Of a DNA stretch of 64,000 bases, positions 22,098 to 32,376 are shown piece by piece. The stretch is from Whalleya microplaca. Its lineage: Eukaryota; Ascomycota; Sordariomycetes; Xylariales; Xylariaceae. The DNA is taken from positions 724,818 to 788,817 of the forward strand of contig MU385725.1 of assembly GCA_022497155.1 (NCBI GenBank), written 5' to 3'. Made by a program: the position numbers and the translations under genes. Below the pieces are notes generated by a model that was not told the origin of the DNA, did not search any database, and worked only from the letters and a program-made list of their open reading frames with translations. Position 1 is the stretch's first letter, and each line of letters starts with the position of its first letter.

Positions 22098-24035
22098 CTT
22101 GACTGATCAAGATTTTGGTTAACTTCCGCTCTCTTTCTCTCTCTCTGCCTCTCTATAGGTCTGTCTTAAAGATGGTCGAACTTCTTATAGGATTGGAAGA
22201 CTTCGTACAGAGATAGCAGATGCTTCTAGCGATGGAATACTCAAAGAGAGTGAGAAGTAACGCGGCCTGACTGAACCACGATTCTCTGGATGCAATGGTT
22301 ACCAAAAAACCAAATGGAGAATGGCCAAGACTTTCAATAAGTTTTATATTCTGGGGTTACTGGGGGAGGTGCAAGCAGATCGGAAACGACCGCTTCACGT
22401 CATATCGGCGTGACTAGCGTAAAGGCAGCACTCTCGGGTCGAACTTTAACCTATAGGGCACTACTATATAAAATCGATGAATCAGTTGCGATACAGAAAG
22501 ATCCGTACATTGTAGGCCTTCCCGACACTACGGGGAAACTTGAAAGTTGGACTGTACCCCCTTAAAAGTTACTCATGTACCGGTGTTGGAATTAGAAGCC
22601 AAGTTATGGGCAGGATATAGGTAGTCTACGGATGGTATCCAACTCATATGCATCCTAGAAACTGACATTTACAGTACTGCCTTGTCATGAGGGAGGGAGA
22701 CATTGACTGGACTAAGTAGGCCGTCTGAATCGGGGAGCTAAGCATAGTGGGATCGGAAGGGTTGCATGCACCAAAGCAAGCAGCTGTATCATTGATGTAT
22801 TAACTTCATCTTGACTCGTTAGAGAGTATAGTGACTAAGTGACGGGTGCTACTGAGCATGGCAGCTTACCTAACAAGGTTTACCTAATTCAGACTAGAGA
22901 GCACTGGACATCGAGACGCACCCATAGAAGATTGGGGATCCCGAGGTCCATAGACCCTGAGCCGGCGAAAACAAAATCCCTACCTCTTATAAGCTATACA
23001 TCTATAGCAAGTGCTGCTCTAGGAGTTATAGTGAACGCACCGTTGGTTTTCTCACTGTTGGTAGCTCGGCAGTGCCGAGTAGGCGGCGACCCTACGTAAT
23101 AGAATTGTCATAACGTACCCCTCCAGTCTGAAGCAATCAATACCTATGTTTATTTGCATGTGCTTCCTTTATTCTAGAAGATCATGAAAGTAATTGACTA
23201 GAAAAGCGTAAAAGCAATTGTCTTTATCTCCGGTCAATAATAAGTCCAATTGGATGATATATTTCCGGAATATTACCAGTTGGGTGCATGCGCGGATTAC
23301 GGATTATATATAATGATGTTCAGTGATAAAAGAAGATGGATCTCTCCCCCTAATTGCGTTATCTCTCTCATCAGCAGGACCACATTGAGTATATGTAGTA
23401 TGTACATGTATACATAGACCTACACCTATGTACTGTCGTATTGAAGCTATGATAACCTATTTTCTTGAATTCTTATTTTGTGGCAGCTGTGGTTGAAGTT
23501 GAATTACGTAATTTACCCAGGTACCGGGATTCGACGGGACGTGCCTGCCAGCCATTATGTAGAAGGTTGCATCGGCCTAGTGCCTGCCAAGCGCGTCCAG
23601 CACGTAGGACTGCACTGCACCTACCCCGTTACGTGTATTGCCCTATTCAGCCGCGTCTGGGGTTGCTTTCCTTCCTGCTGGTTGGTTGGTTGGTTGGTTG
23701 GTTGGACTCGCCTGTTCTCAAGAAACAACAACAATCACGACACACCAACACCGACGAAACAATAGCCTCCTATTCCTCCTGTCTCAATACCTATTGTTCT
23801 CTGGCTCCCCGCAGCATACAATACTCATACAATAATCATACAATAATCTCATTTTTCTGGGCTACTTTTTTGATTTGGAATATTCCAATATTAAATGGTA
23901 GCCTTCAACTACGGCCCTCTGCACAAAATGCTACATTGTCGATCATGACTGTGTCGATCATAGCCTCGCTGTTGATTGCATATTAATAAGACCCAACCTG
24001 TTCAGGCTAGTATATTTCCAGCATCAACATCCAAA
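22098..24035. other. Gene-free stretch
   Basis: A CT-rich leader near 22131-22156 belongs to the secreted-protein gene on the minus strand. Frames at 22839-23099 and 23465-23986 have no domain or plausible protein composition. The latter includes a (GTTG)n tract at 23681-23705, read as repeated GWLV, and I treat both as non-coding. The last few hundred bases would be the promoter of the gene starting at 24036. Confidence 0.55.
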
Positions 24036-24914
24036 ATGCCGGGATTATCTGCATCTCGCTGGAATACATCTTCCATCTCCCCAGCCAACGCTTGGCCCCG
24101 ACCTCCGCCAGCCTCCGCGCTTCCGTCGTTGCAGTCGAGCTCGAAGCCCCTGTCCGTCATATCTGCCAGTGGCCGACCTTCGCCCGAACAGGAGCTATCT
24201 CGCTTTCTGAAGATCGTCGCCCGCCTCAATTGGAAGCTGCCGTTCCTTAACCATGGCTACGAGACGGCTACCAATCGAGTCGGCAAGAGCCAGCAGGAGG
24301 TCGAGGCGAACGAGATCCACTTCAAGCTCGACTTCCACGAATTTTACATGCTCATCGAACGAGCTCTGGTGCACTTGATGGGCGTCTTTGGCATTGTCGT
24401 GTACGCCCAGTATGGCCTCAATGGCAACGGCGGCTTGAACGGCAACGGCAACGGCATTGGCAACGGCATCGGCAATGGCAACATTGGCTTAAGCGAGAAT
24501 ATGAAGATCTCAGGTTACCGCGAGCGTATCAGTCAACACCGATACCACGCGAACGTCCTGACGGCTCTCGAGGAGCCGACGAACCCGCTACACGACATTT
24601 TTGTATCCGCTGAGGTGCATAAGCAGCTGCTGCGGGCCAAGAACCTCCGTAATCGCTGGAAGAACGCGGACGACGACGACGGCAGCGGCGGCGGGCCGCC
24701 GCGCTTCATGCCGGCGCCGCTTGAGGCCTACAATCTCGAGCAGATATTGCAGACCATCTTTGCGGCGTTCGACCAGGCCTTCTTACTTGCCGAGCGCTAC
24801 GTCCGCGAGAACGTGACCGGCCAGGACGGCGGGCCTATCAGTGCCGCCGACTGGAGTACTGAGGAGAGAGATTGGGGGTTTATGGTGGATGCGATGGATT
24901 GGGAGGCTGTATGA
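24036..24914 (+). CDS. Uncharacterised soluble protein with Gly/Asn repeat
   Basis: Intron-less, 292 aa from the ATG at 24036 (CCAAAATG context). An upstream in-frame ATG at 23976 is less likely because its extra 20 residues look like leader sequence. Residues 1-50 are Ser/Pro-rich. About 55-115 form a compact helical-looking segment (QELSRFLKIVARLNWKLPF, then EFYMLIERALVHLMGVFGIV). A Gly-Asn-Ile repeat near 130-153 (NGNGIGNGIGNG) is encoded by imperfect repeats of GGCAACGGCAT. The rest is acidic and ends in the compact motif TEERDWGFMVDAMDWEAV. No signal peptide or clear membrane span. The GC-rich codon use and ordered ends suggest a real, conserved gene. I cannot name a family; the function is unknown. 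Confidence 0.75.
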   Translation: MPGLSASRWNTSSISPANAWPRPPPASALPSLQSSSKPLSVISASGRPSPEQELSRFLKIVARLNWKLPFLNHGYETATNRVGKSQQEVEANEIHFKLDFHEFYMLIERALVHLMGVFGIVVYAQYGLNGNGGLNGNGNGIGNGIGNGNIGLSENMKISGYRERISQHRYHANVLTALEEPTNPLHDIFVSAEVHKQLLRAKNLRNRWKNADDDDGSGGGPPRFMPAPLEAYNLEQILQTIFAAFDQAFLLAERYVRENVTGQDGGPISAADWSTEERDWGFMVDAMDWEAV

Positions 24915-27119
24915 GCGAGCCAAGTTGGGATTTTGTCTCGGTTCTTGCTTGCAGAGCATGGCACGGCATGGCGTTTGTTGGGTTTCACCAGAGATACCAG
25001 TATTATATGATTTCGCCGACTGGAATTGGCGTACAAAGGAGCAACTTGACGACAGCATTGATACCCAGAACGGATTAGGATTGTAGGCTTTTCCTACCCT
25101 GTTGAGCAGTTTTCACTTGGGTTCATTTCCTAGTTTCCGGCTTCTGCAGCTGAAATATATTCGGCATTCTCCAGACTATGATATGTGTGAATTTTTGTGA
25201 CAGGAACATTTGCTTCCTGTATTTTACCTAGCTACCTGTGCCGTGTAACCTAGTCTCATGTTCCCCCATGGCATCTTCCGATATACGCTAGCATGATTCA
25301 AACCTGCTAGAGACATCATTACCTAAGGCAAAGGAATCTCACCTTCGCAAGACAACAAGGGTGCATTGGCATATAGCCTACAGGAGTCATATACACTGTT
25401 GAATTGAGAGTCAAGGACTGGTACAGTACAAGGCATGAATAGTAGCATTGTGTGTCTAACAGGCCATCTACCACTCTGGAATAGCTGAACTTCAAGTCGA
25501 TCAAGTCTCATTAACCCTGCATTTCAACATACACATAGAGACTTTTGAGTATTAGATTATCACAATATCACAAAAGAGGTAATTATGGAGTATAAAGAAT
25601 AGAGTATACAGAGTGAGATGGGAAGATGTACTGCGTAGGTAGATTATATCGAATAAATTAGTCCTAGTGGCTGACGCTTTGAACTATTGGTTCGACCCCG
25701 TTCCACATGGGGGCAGAGCAGGTCTGATTTCGAGATATCGTCGGCTATGTTATATATTGATGACCAAGCCCATAAGACGAAAAAAAATTTCAACCTTCAC
25801 GAACATATTGAATAGTCGCGTGTTCGAATGCCGCTGTGCCTCAGCCCTACATACCCGAATGTCAACTTCTGTCGATCCCAATCTCATGGAGGATCTATCC
25901 GTTCCTGATAACAAGGGAACAGTTGTTGTACTTTTGGAAAAGATACCGTTTAATGCTAAACCTCCATAGAACACACAAGACCCTTGCCGTGCCATTCAAA
26001 GCCAGTTGCCCTTTGAGCAATGATTCGCTAATTTGCCGGCCGGTCCGTAAGGCTGAACTATTCTGTATACCTCGGCCCAGAGCTCAGGCAGTCGCATGTA
26101 TCAAATGCGGCTGCGTCGAGAGGTTCTGTATGGGTTATTTGACATCCTGCTCTTCTCGTACGATAGATTGTCCATCGCTAATATGAGAAAAACAAACGCA
26201 ATTGCCCGCAGTCGAAGAGGGGATCCCTTACACCATTAAATACAGCCCATATTTGGAATGAAGATCAGTACCCCTGACTAGTTCGTAGAGGTATGGAGCC
26301 GGTTATGGTGGGGTTCGCTTTTAATATGGACTCTAAAGAAGATAAACATAGACACTTCAATCCTCTGAGTCGATAGATTTGTACGACGCAGCGGCGTAGG
26401 AGGGCAATATTCTCTCCCACTTCCCCAAATTACGGAACTGATTACCGGTCAGGGGGGGAGATATCCTTGCAGTGCTGGTATGAGTTGCTGGGGATTGGGC
26501 TGCTGCCTGTCTCCAGGAACTACGGCCATTGGCCCCATAGTGAGAAATTATGGAGGCCCCTTCATGTTGCGGTTCCAGCTCATCGACGGCGGTGGGCGAT
26601 ATTTATTATTGTATGTACATATGTACGTGTGTAGAAATAGCGAGGAAGTGTGGTCTGCGGTCCCGGAAGGATTGTTTGGGCCTGCCAGTGGCCCGCGTCT
26701 GTAGGAAATAGGGAGAGAGCTGAAAATGTCTTCCTCACACACAGTTCAATACAATCTGCGAAATTCGGCCGTCAGTAGTAGTATACTGACTGAAGAGATA
26801 TTGACGAGACCTGGAGCCGGTCTCATTGCTCGTTCGTTTCGCTCGTTCACGACGACAACCACGCTCGTTTATACCTAGTTCATTGAGGGGGGTTTGGTTG
26901 ATTGATGGTTGGTTCTACTTCTGAGTCGTCGCCCTTGGATATTGTATGTCGACGGGACAGGACAGAGTCGTTTGAGGAGGTTGAAGGGTATTCAACCTAT
27001 CCGACAACTGAGGGTCCCTGCCGGCCACCCCGAGTGACGACTAGAAAGCTTCAACGTCGACGGCAACTCCCGTTGAGCCACCATCCGATTCCGTCACACA
27101 TTCATTACTAAACGTCGTC
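24915..27119. other. Gene-free stretch with an unassigned frame
   Basis: Overlapping frames on both strands around 25667-26186 show no domain, signal peptide or consistent codon use, so I do not call a gene. Poly-G and TTGA runs lie near 26450 and 26880. The last ~250 bases are the likely promoter of the membrane-protein gene at 27120. Confidence 0.5.
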
Positions 27120-28475
27120 ATGAACGCATTCTCGCCGTCCTATGCGAACTTTCAGAAACTAGAAGAACGCCCCAAGTTGCCGGTGATAGGGAATCAGCGA
27201 AAATGGGACGTCGCCAAGATCGTCTTCCGGTCAATTAGCCTCGCGGCTGGTCTCTCCATCCTCGCCGCACTCATTGGTGTATTCGTGATGCGGATAAATC
27301 TACGGCCGATGAAGTTGAGCTTTCCGGTGGTAAGTCGAACCCATATTCGACACCATAACCAACCCGATGGATGTCTTCATACACGTCGGCGATGAGGGGC
27401 AAATAGGGTAGCGCGTCTTGAAATGACGGTGATGATGAGGATGAGCATGAGCATGATATTCGGTCAGTCTTGCTAACAGCGGACATGCTACTTCGATAGA
27501 CGATAGTCATCTGCGCATGGGACATCGCCGAATTCATAACCATATGCGCGCGCCGCAGCAAATCGAGGGGCATCAAGCCCGCGGCCCACGTCGGCGTCGA
27601 GCTCGTCATCTGGCTGTTCTCCTTCCTCACCATGGGCGTGCAGACCTGGGCCATATCCATGCCACGCCGCCACCGGATAGCCGAGCACGAACACATAGCT
27701 AGGCATTGGATCAAAATCGACCAGGCTCACATAGGTCTCCTTTTCTTTGAGGGGTATGTATATCTATATCTACGATCTTGTTGTTCCCCACTCCCCACAT
27801 TCCATCCTCACTACACCTGTGTGGAGATTCCGCACATAGGTTACACTTAGACATATATACGAGTGTATATATACTATACAGAAAAGGAGATATAGACATG
27901 ACTTGTATACGTACGGATGTACCTCACTAACACCCACAACTCCCCACCACAGCTTAATACATTTCATCCTCTTCACACGCGCGTGCGTGGAAGTAGACAG
28001 GAAGAAGAAGGACCGGCGAGTCCAACAGCTCGTGCTCGCCGTACAGCAACAGCAAGCGGCCGTGGCGCCGCCGCCGGGTTACGTAACGCAGCACAACACG
28101 GGGTACACGATGCAGGAGGGGATCCCGCTCTCGCCGATGGCGCCCCCGCAGTCGACGGCGCCGTCGACGCCCATCGACCGCGACTTCGCCGCGCGCTCGT
28201 ACTACTCGGACGTGCAGTCGCTCGACTCGCCGCAGCAGCCCAAGCCCGTCGAGATCATGACCACGACCCCCTCCACCGCCTTCGTCGCCGAGCTGCCCGC
28301 CGACACCGTCTACTACGAGATGCCCGGCAGCCGCACCAGCGGCCTGTCGACGGCCGCGGCCGCGGCGTGGGGCGCCGGCGCCGCCGGCGCCAAGAGGGAT
28401 CCGTCGCTGGGTGCGGGTGGTGGTGCCGCGGAGAAGGAGCAGCAGAAGGTTCTGAGCGGTGCGTTTGTACGGTAG
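27120..28475 (+). CDS. Four-helix membrane protein with disordered cytosolic tail (MARVEL-like)
   Basis: Three exons, 27120-27329, 27500-27753 and 27953-28475. Donors are GTAAGT and GTATGT, and acceptors are TAG and CAG. Phases agree and the product is 328 aa. Four hydrophobic segments can be seen: one in exon 1 (IVFRSISLAAGLSILAALIG), two in exon 2 (around TIVICAWDIAEFITIC and VELVIWLFSFLTMG), and one spanning the exon 2-3 junction (GLLFFEGLIHFILFTRACVE). A basic DRKKKDRR then marks the cytosolic side. The final ~150 residues are Gln-, Ala-, Pro- and Gly-rich, low in complexity, with several Tyr/Ser motifs (YYSDVQSLDSP). Four helices with a short loop layout resemble fungal MARVEL-type plasma-membrane proteins, an inference from topology only. 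No signal peptide is needed for such a protein. The GC-rich third exon explains the many open shadow frames there. Confidence 0.8.
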
Positions 28476-29392
28476 TAGAACGTGTGGGGCCTCCCCTGGC
28501 CTGGGAGGGAGGGAGGGGGGCCGGAAAAGTATCTTCTGGGTAGTAGTAAATGCCAACTAAATGCTTTGCTTTGTTCCGTCTGAAGTCCGGCGCGCTTGAG
28601 AACCAATCGATTCCCGTGGAGTTCGGTAGGAAGGGGGTGGGGGCCTCGAGTTTTGGGTTGGTCAGCTGGTTGGTTGTGAGTTACGATACCGGTCAGTTTG
28701 TTGCATGTGCATATTGCTTCTGTCAGGGCTTGGCACCATCACTACGGTTTCTGTCATGTGGGTTGGGGCTGAAAGAGTGGCTTATCACTTCTATCCCAAT
28801 GTCTAGCCTTCTGCCTATCGCAGTGGCGGACGACTTCTCTGTCTTAAGAGATCGCCTACGGGTATCCAGCGAGTACAAGACTCATGTGGCCGCTAAGGCT
28901 GAATCTCCTATATGGATACCTAGATCATAAGAAAAGCTTCAGCATTGTTAATGGTCAGATTAGAGAATATTGAAGCCAGCCTGCCTATTTATTGATTAAC
29001 GCTTATTTATGTATCGTTTTTTCTACCAATAGCATTTGCCCACGTCTTCGTTCGCTAGTTACATACATATCTCGATTTGGCAGGTTAGCCGATATTCCTC
29101 CCCCGGAGCGGGGGAATGATATGGTCAGATCATCTCGCGTCTCAGTCGGTGTGAAAGATCATGGTATATTTCAGCGGCACCACATTGGAATCTGAATCGT
29201 TCCCCGTCAATGTTGTTGAACACCAACTTCATACAAAACCAGTCTCGACACCTCACTATCCGCCTAATATATCGAGTTTTGCCATGGTTTTTCCCACTTC
29301 ACTACCAGATCTTACGGCAAGGTTATCAAAAAGAAACAAAATCGACCTTTATTTAAACACTCATTAGATCATCAGTAGTCGAGTTGATCACC
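28476..29392. other. Intergenic region
   Basis: 3' flank of the membrane-protein gene and promoter of the CorA-like gene. The frame at 28550-28930 lacks recognisable content. Nothing else is seen. Confidence 0.55.
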
Positions 29393-31487
29393 ATGGCCCA
29401 GAACTTGGAAGAGGTTCTGCAACAACTACAAACCGCTTTAACTGGATTGAATACCTTCCTGGAAACCCAAAACCGTCAAATGGAAACCAACACTAAGAAT
29501 GACACGGGTGCCAATATGGAACCGCAAACGCCCGACTCACAGTTACAAGGACTAGCTGAATGGATCGAAGCCCATACTTTTAATAAAGCTCGTCTTCTCA
29601 AGTTACGAAATGAGTTTATAAATCATATCCAACTTGCAAGCTCTTCATACTCCCCGGATAAAAATATACTTCGTTCCTCTGTAGGCTCTAAATCTGGCCC
29701 AATACGCGACAGGCTCACCGATGAACAAGTCCGTATTATCGAGGGCATCTGGCCTAAGCAAATTGCCAACCCGCAAGAGATGCTGTATGGGTCTGATAGT
29801 TCGGGATATCCCGTGCTATATAAAGATGTCAGTACTAGAAGCTCCAAAATCCCATTAATGGCCTATTATAACTTATTTGATATGTAGGAAGATAAGTTGG
29901 CACCTGGAAGAATAATGTATTTAGCTGTGATGAGAGCTTCGCATGGGGTCTTGTGATTGCTAACAAGACATTAGCATCATCCATATTGACCACAGGGATA
30001 AAATGGTCGACATTACGACACTTGTACATTTATATAACTGGCTGGAAATTAATTCTCCTTTTTTGACAGAACGGTTCGTACTGAACTTCGTGCACGAATG
30101 GAGATTCGTTAGCCTAGGCGAGGGCACAACCAGTGTTGGCGGATGCCAGATAACATATCATTTGAATTGCTGTCAGCGCAATAAAGACAGAGATTTCGAT
30201 AATTCTAATCAGAGTAGCATCGACAATCTCGGTTTGAACCCCCACGACACTGGAATCCCCATCCGCAGACAGCATGCCGCGATGGGCGGCCTAGTATTTG
30301 CTCGGGGGGTTCACTTCTATGAGAAAAGATGGTCTTTATGTATTGGAATGGTACAGCTGTCTAACACGATCGCGTACTCCTTGCTAGTGTTTGACGGTGG
30401 CGAGTCCTCTGCTACACCCGTTTTGGACAAGAAAATGCTGCAGGAACATGGAATAGCTCCCTGCGGAAAGGCTGTTGGAATTGCTCAATTCCAGGCCATG
30501 ATCTGTGTCATTTTAAATGACTGGAAAACGAATTGGACGAACGTACTTGACGCGATTGATAGGGCTATGAGCATTGAGGTTAGTCTCCAACAATGTTCCC
30601 AATCGTAGATGTTTTTTCTATTACATGGGCTGTTATTAATGTCTCGAAAATAGTTCCACGATACTCTGGATGATTGGAAATTAGATAATTTAATGTTTGA
30701 CGAGTCATTCAAGCGATCAAAGCGGTATTTTATCGTACTTCAACTACTTCGTATTATAAATACGTGGGTTGAAAAAAGCGTAGCCGACTTAAACGCTTTA
30801 CGAGAGACATGGCACCAAGTTAGAAATCAGTCAAACTTTAATTTCAATTCTGAGGAGCTGAGAAATCTCGAGGAAAACTGGGACAAAGTTTTTCTCAGCA
30901 GAGATTTACAAGCGACAAGGCTTATTGACCGAGTTAATCGAAAAACAGAAGAGGTGAAAAGTCTTAGGGATGGGGTAAGAATCATATTTCATATGATACA
31001 ATAGCGAATTGCTAACAGTGATGCATAGCTCTTTAATGCAACGTCCCTTCGTGAAGCTAATAAAGGGATGGCCCTTAATCGTGCGATTTATATATTTACG
31101 ATTATCACCGTCATTTACACCCCTGTCGGATTCATGGCTGTAAGTGCTTCATTAAATACTATTATTCTAGGTTTATAACTTACGCAATTCCAGACATTTT
31201 GGGCTTTGCCCGTTATGAATAGCTCCTCGGGTGATGACAGCAGGCCATCCCTGATCGCATTTATAAGCACTTTTGTTGCTATACCAGTCCTCACATACAT
31301 CATCGTGCTAATGGTTATTGGATATCTCAGCTTTGAAACACCCAAGAGGAAAATCGATCACGCACGGGCAGAAATGCGATTTGCTTATCGGGTCTCCGTA
31401 CGTTACGCACGGCATCTTGAACAGGTCACGAGAAAAATACTTGTTCGGAACCGGCATGTGGCACCACAGACAGCGGAGGCCGCCTAG
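29393..31487 (+). CDS. CorA-like divalent-cation transporter-family membrane protein
   Basis: Five exons: 29393-29883, 29996-30578, 30654-30974, 31029-31139 and 31194-31487. All four introns (54-112 nt) have GT donors and AG acceptors in matching phase, giving 599 aa. The start ATG lies in a strong CACCATGG context. Residues 1-25 may form a coiled coil (LEEVLQQLQTALTGLNTFLE). The middle is a long soluble region of unknown fold. A helical region follows in exon 3 with LINTWVEKSV and many charged heptads. The C-terminus has the CorA signature: ATSLREANKGMALNRAIY, then helix 1 (IFTIITVIYTPVGFMATFWA), a short loop and helix 2 (LIAFISTFVAIPVLTYIIVL). The selectivity-filter GMN of true CorA is replaced by PVMN. 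Fungi carry many such CorA-like proteins, often variable between strains. Mg2+ transport is therefore only possible, not shown. Confidence 0.85.
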
Positions 31488-32376
31488 CTATGAGCACTAT
31501 GGTAGCATTGTGATCAAAGTCACCTTGGGCAGACGATTTGTGATGGAGTAATCTAAGATAAAGGTGTTGCGAGCTAATAAATAAGCTGGCCCTTTGTTCA
31601 GACACCTCTTTATTCCTTTCACACATAAACTACTACATCCTCCCTATTTTACCTATAAATAGTGGCATGAGTCAAGCCTCGGCACTGAAGTTGTGCAAGA
31701 AGAAGATTAAATTGTTGCGCATTGCTAAGGAATACCCGGACTTGGTGTTAAGATACACCATATAGGGCTGAGGGCGGTGCGGGCCTACGTATGGCTGACC
31801 CATATACATGTATATATAAGGGGCTCTGGCCCCTTCCAATGGCTTCACTTTGCACTAATCAAGTTACAACACTCCTCATTACTTTGTCCTATATTGACAC
31901 ATCGCCCGTCCATATAATACTCCATTTGATAAAATATATCATCTTTGATTTATATAATCCTTCTTAAGTTGAAGGTGTAAAGTGGTCAATAAATAACTCT
32001 TATTTTACGATATACATATGTGTGTGTGGCTGATATAGGGGAAATGAACAACACAACGGATTCAAGCTAAACCAAGTCAAACCAAGTAACTACTTGATAC
32101 AATGGAAGCGCCGATTGGGCCAACATCATTGATTCCTAGTGGTCTCTACCTTAACTCAGAGAGAAACTCGCATGACGGCGGGGGTCTGGGCATAAATAAA
32201 GACTGTTAACGAATTGCACTAAAAGAAGATGGACAAGCCAAGGAGCGGTATCTACGCTTCACCCAGAAGTGTAGGTCCGAGCTAGTGGTTCCTGACCATA
32301 ACCTCCATGCCGAATCTAAACGGCCCAGATCAATCTTCTAGAATGGCCTTGGAATCCGCTATCCTATACCGACTGC
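31488..32376. other. Convergent intergenic region
   Basis: Lies between the 3' ends of the CorA-like gene (+) and the transporter gene (-). Moderately AT-rich. The short frame at 31318-31551 overlaps the CorA-like exon in another frame. No gene, RNA or repeat is recognised. Confidence 0.55.

Noticed and set aside
23465..23986. 173-codon frame before the gene at 24036
   Set aside because: Contains the GTTG microsatellite read as GWLV and irregular composition; likely promoter or leader DNA.
25688..25700. GGTTCGACCCC, resembling a tRNA B box
   Set aside because: The surrounding bases cannot form a T-arm or acceptor stem; no tRNA gene supported here or elsewhere in the window.
25667..26186. 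Frames of 80-116 codons on both strands
   Set aside because: No recognisable protein features and no supporting neighbours; left unassigned.
27917..28606. Long Arg/Ala-rich frames on both strands over the third exon of the membrane-protein gene
   Set aside because: Shadow frames of a GC-rich exon; the spliced frame with four helices is the coherent one.
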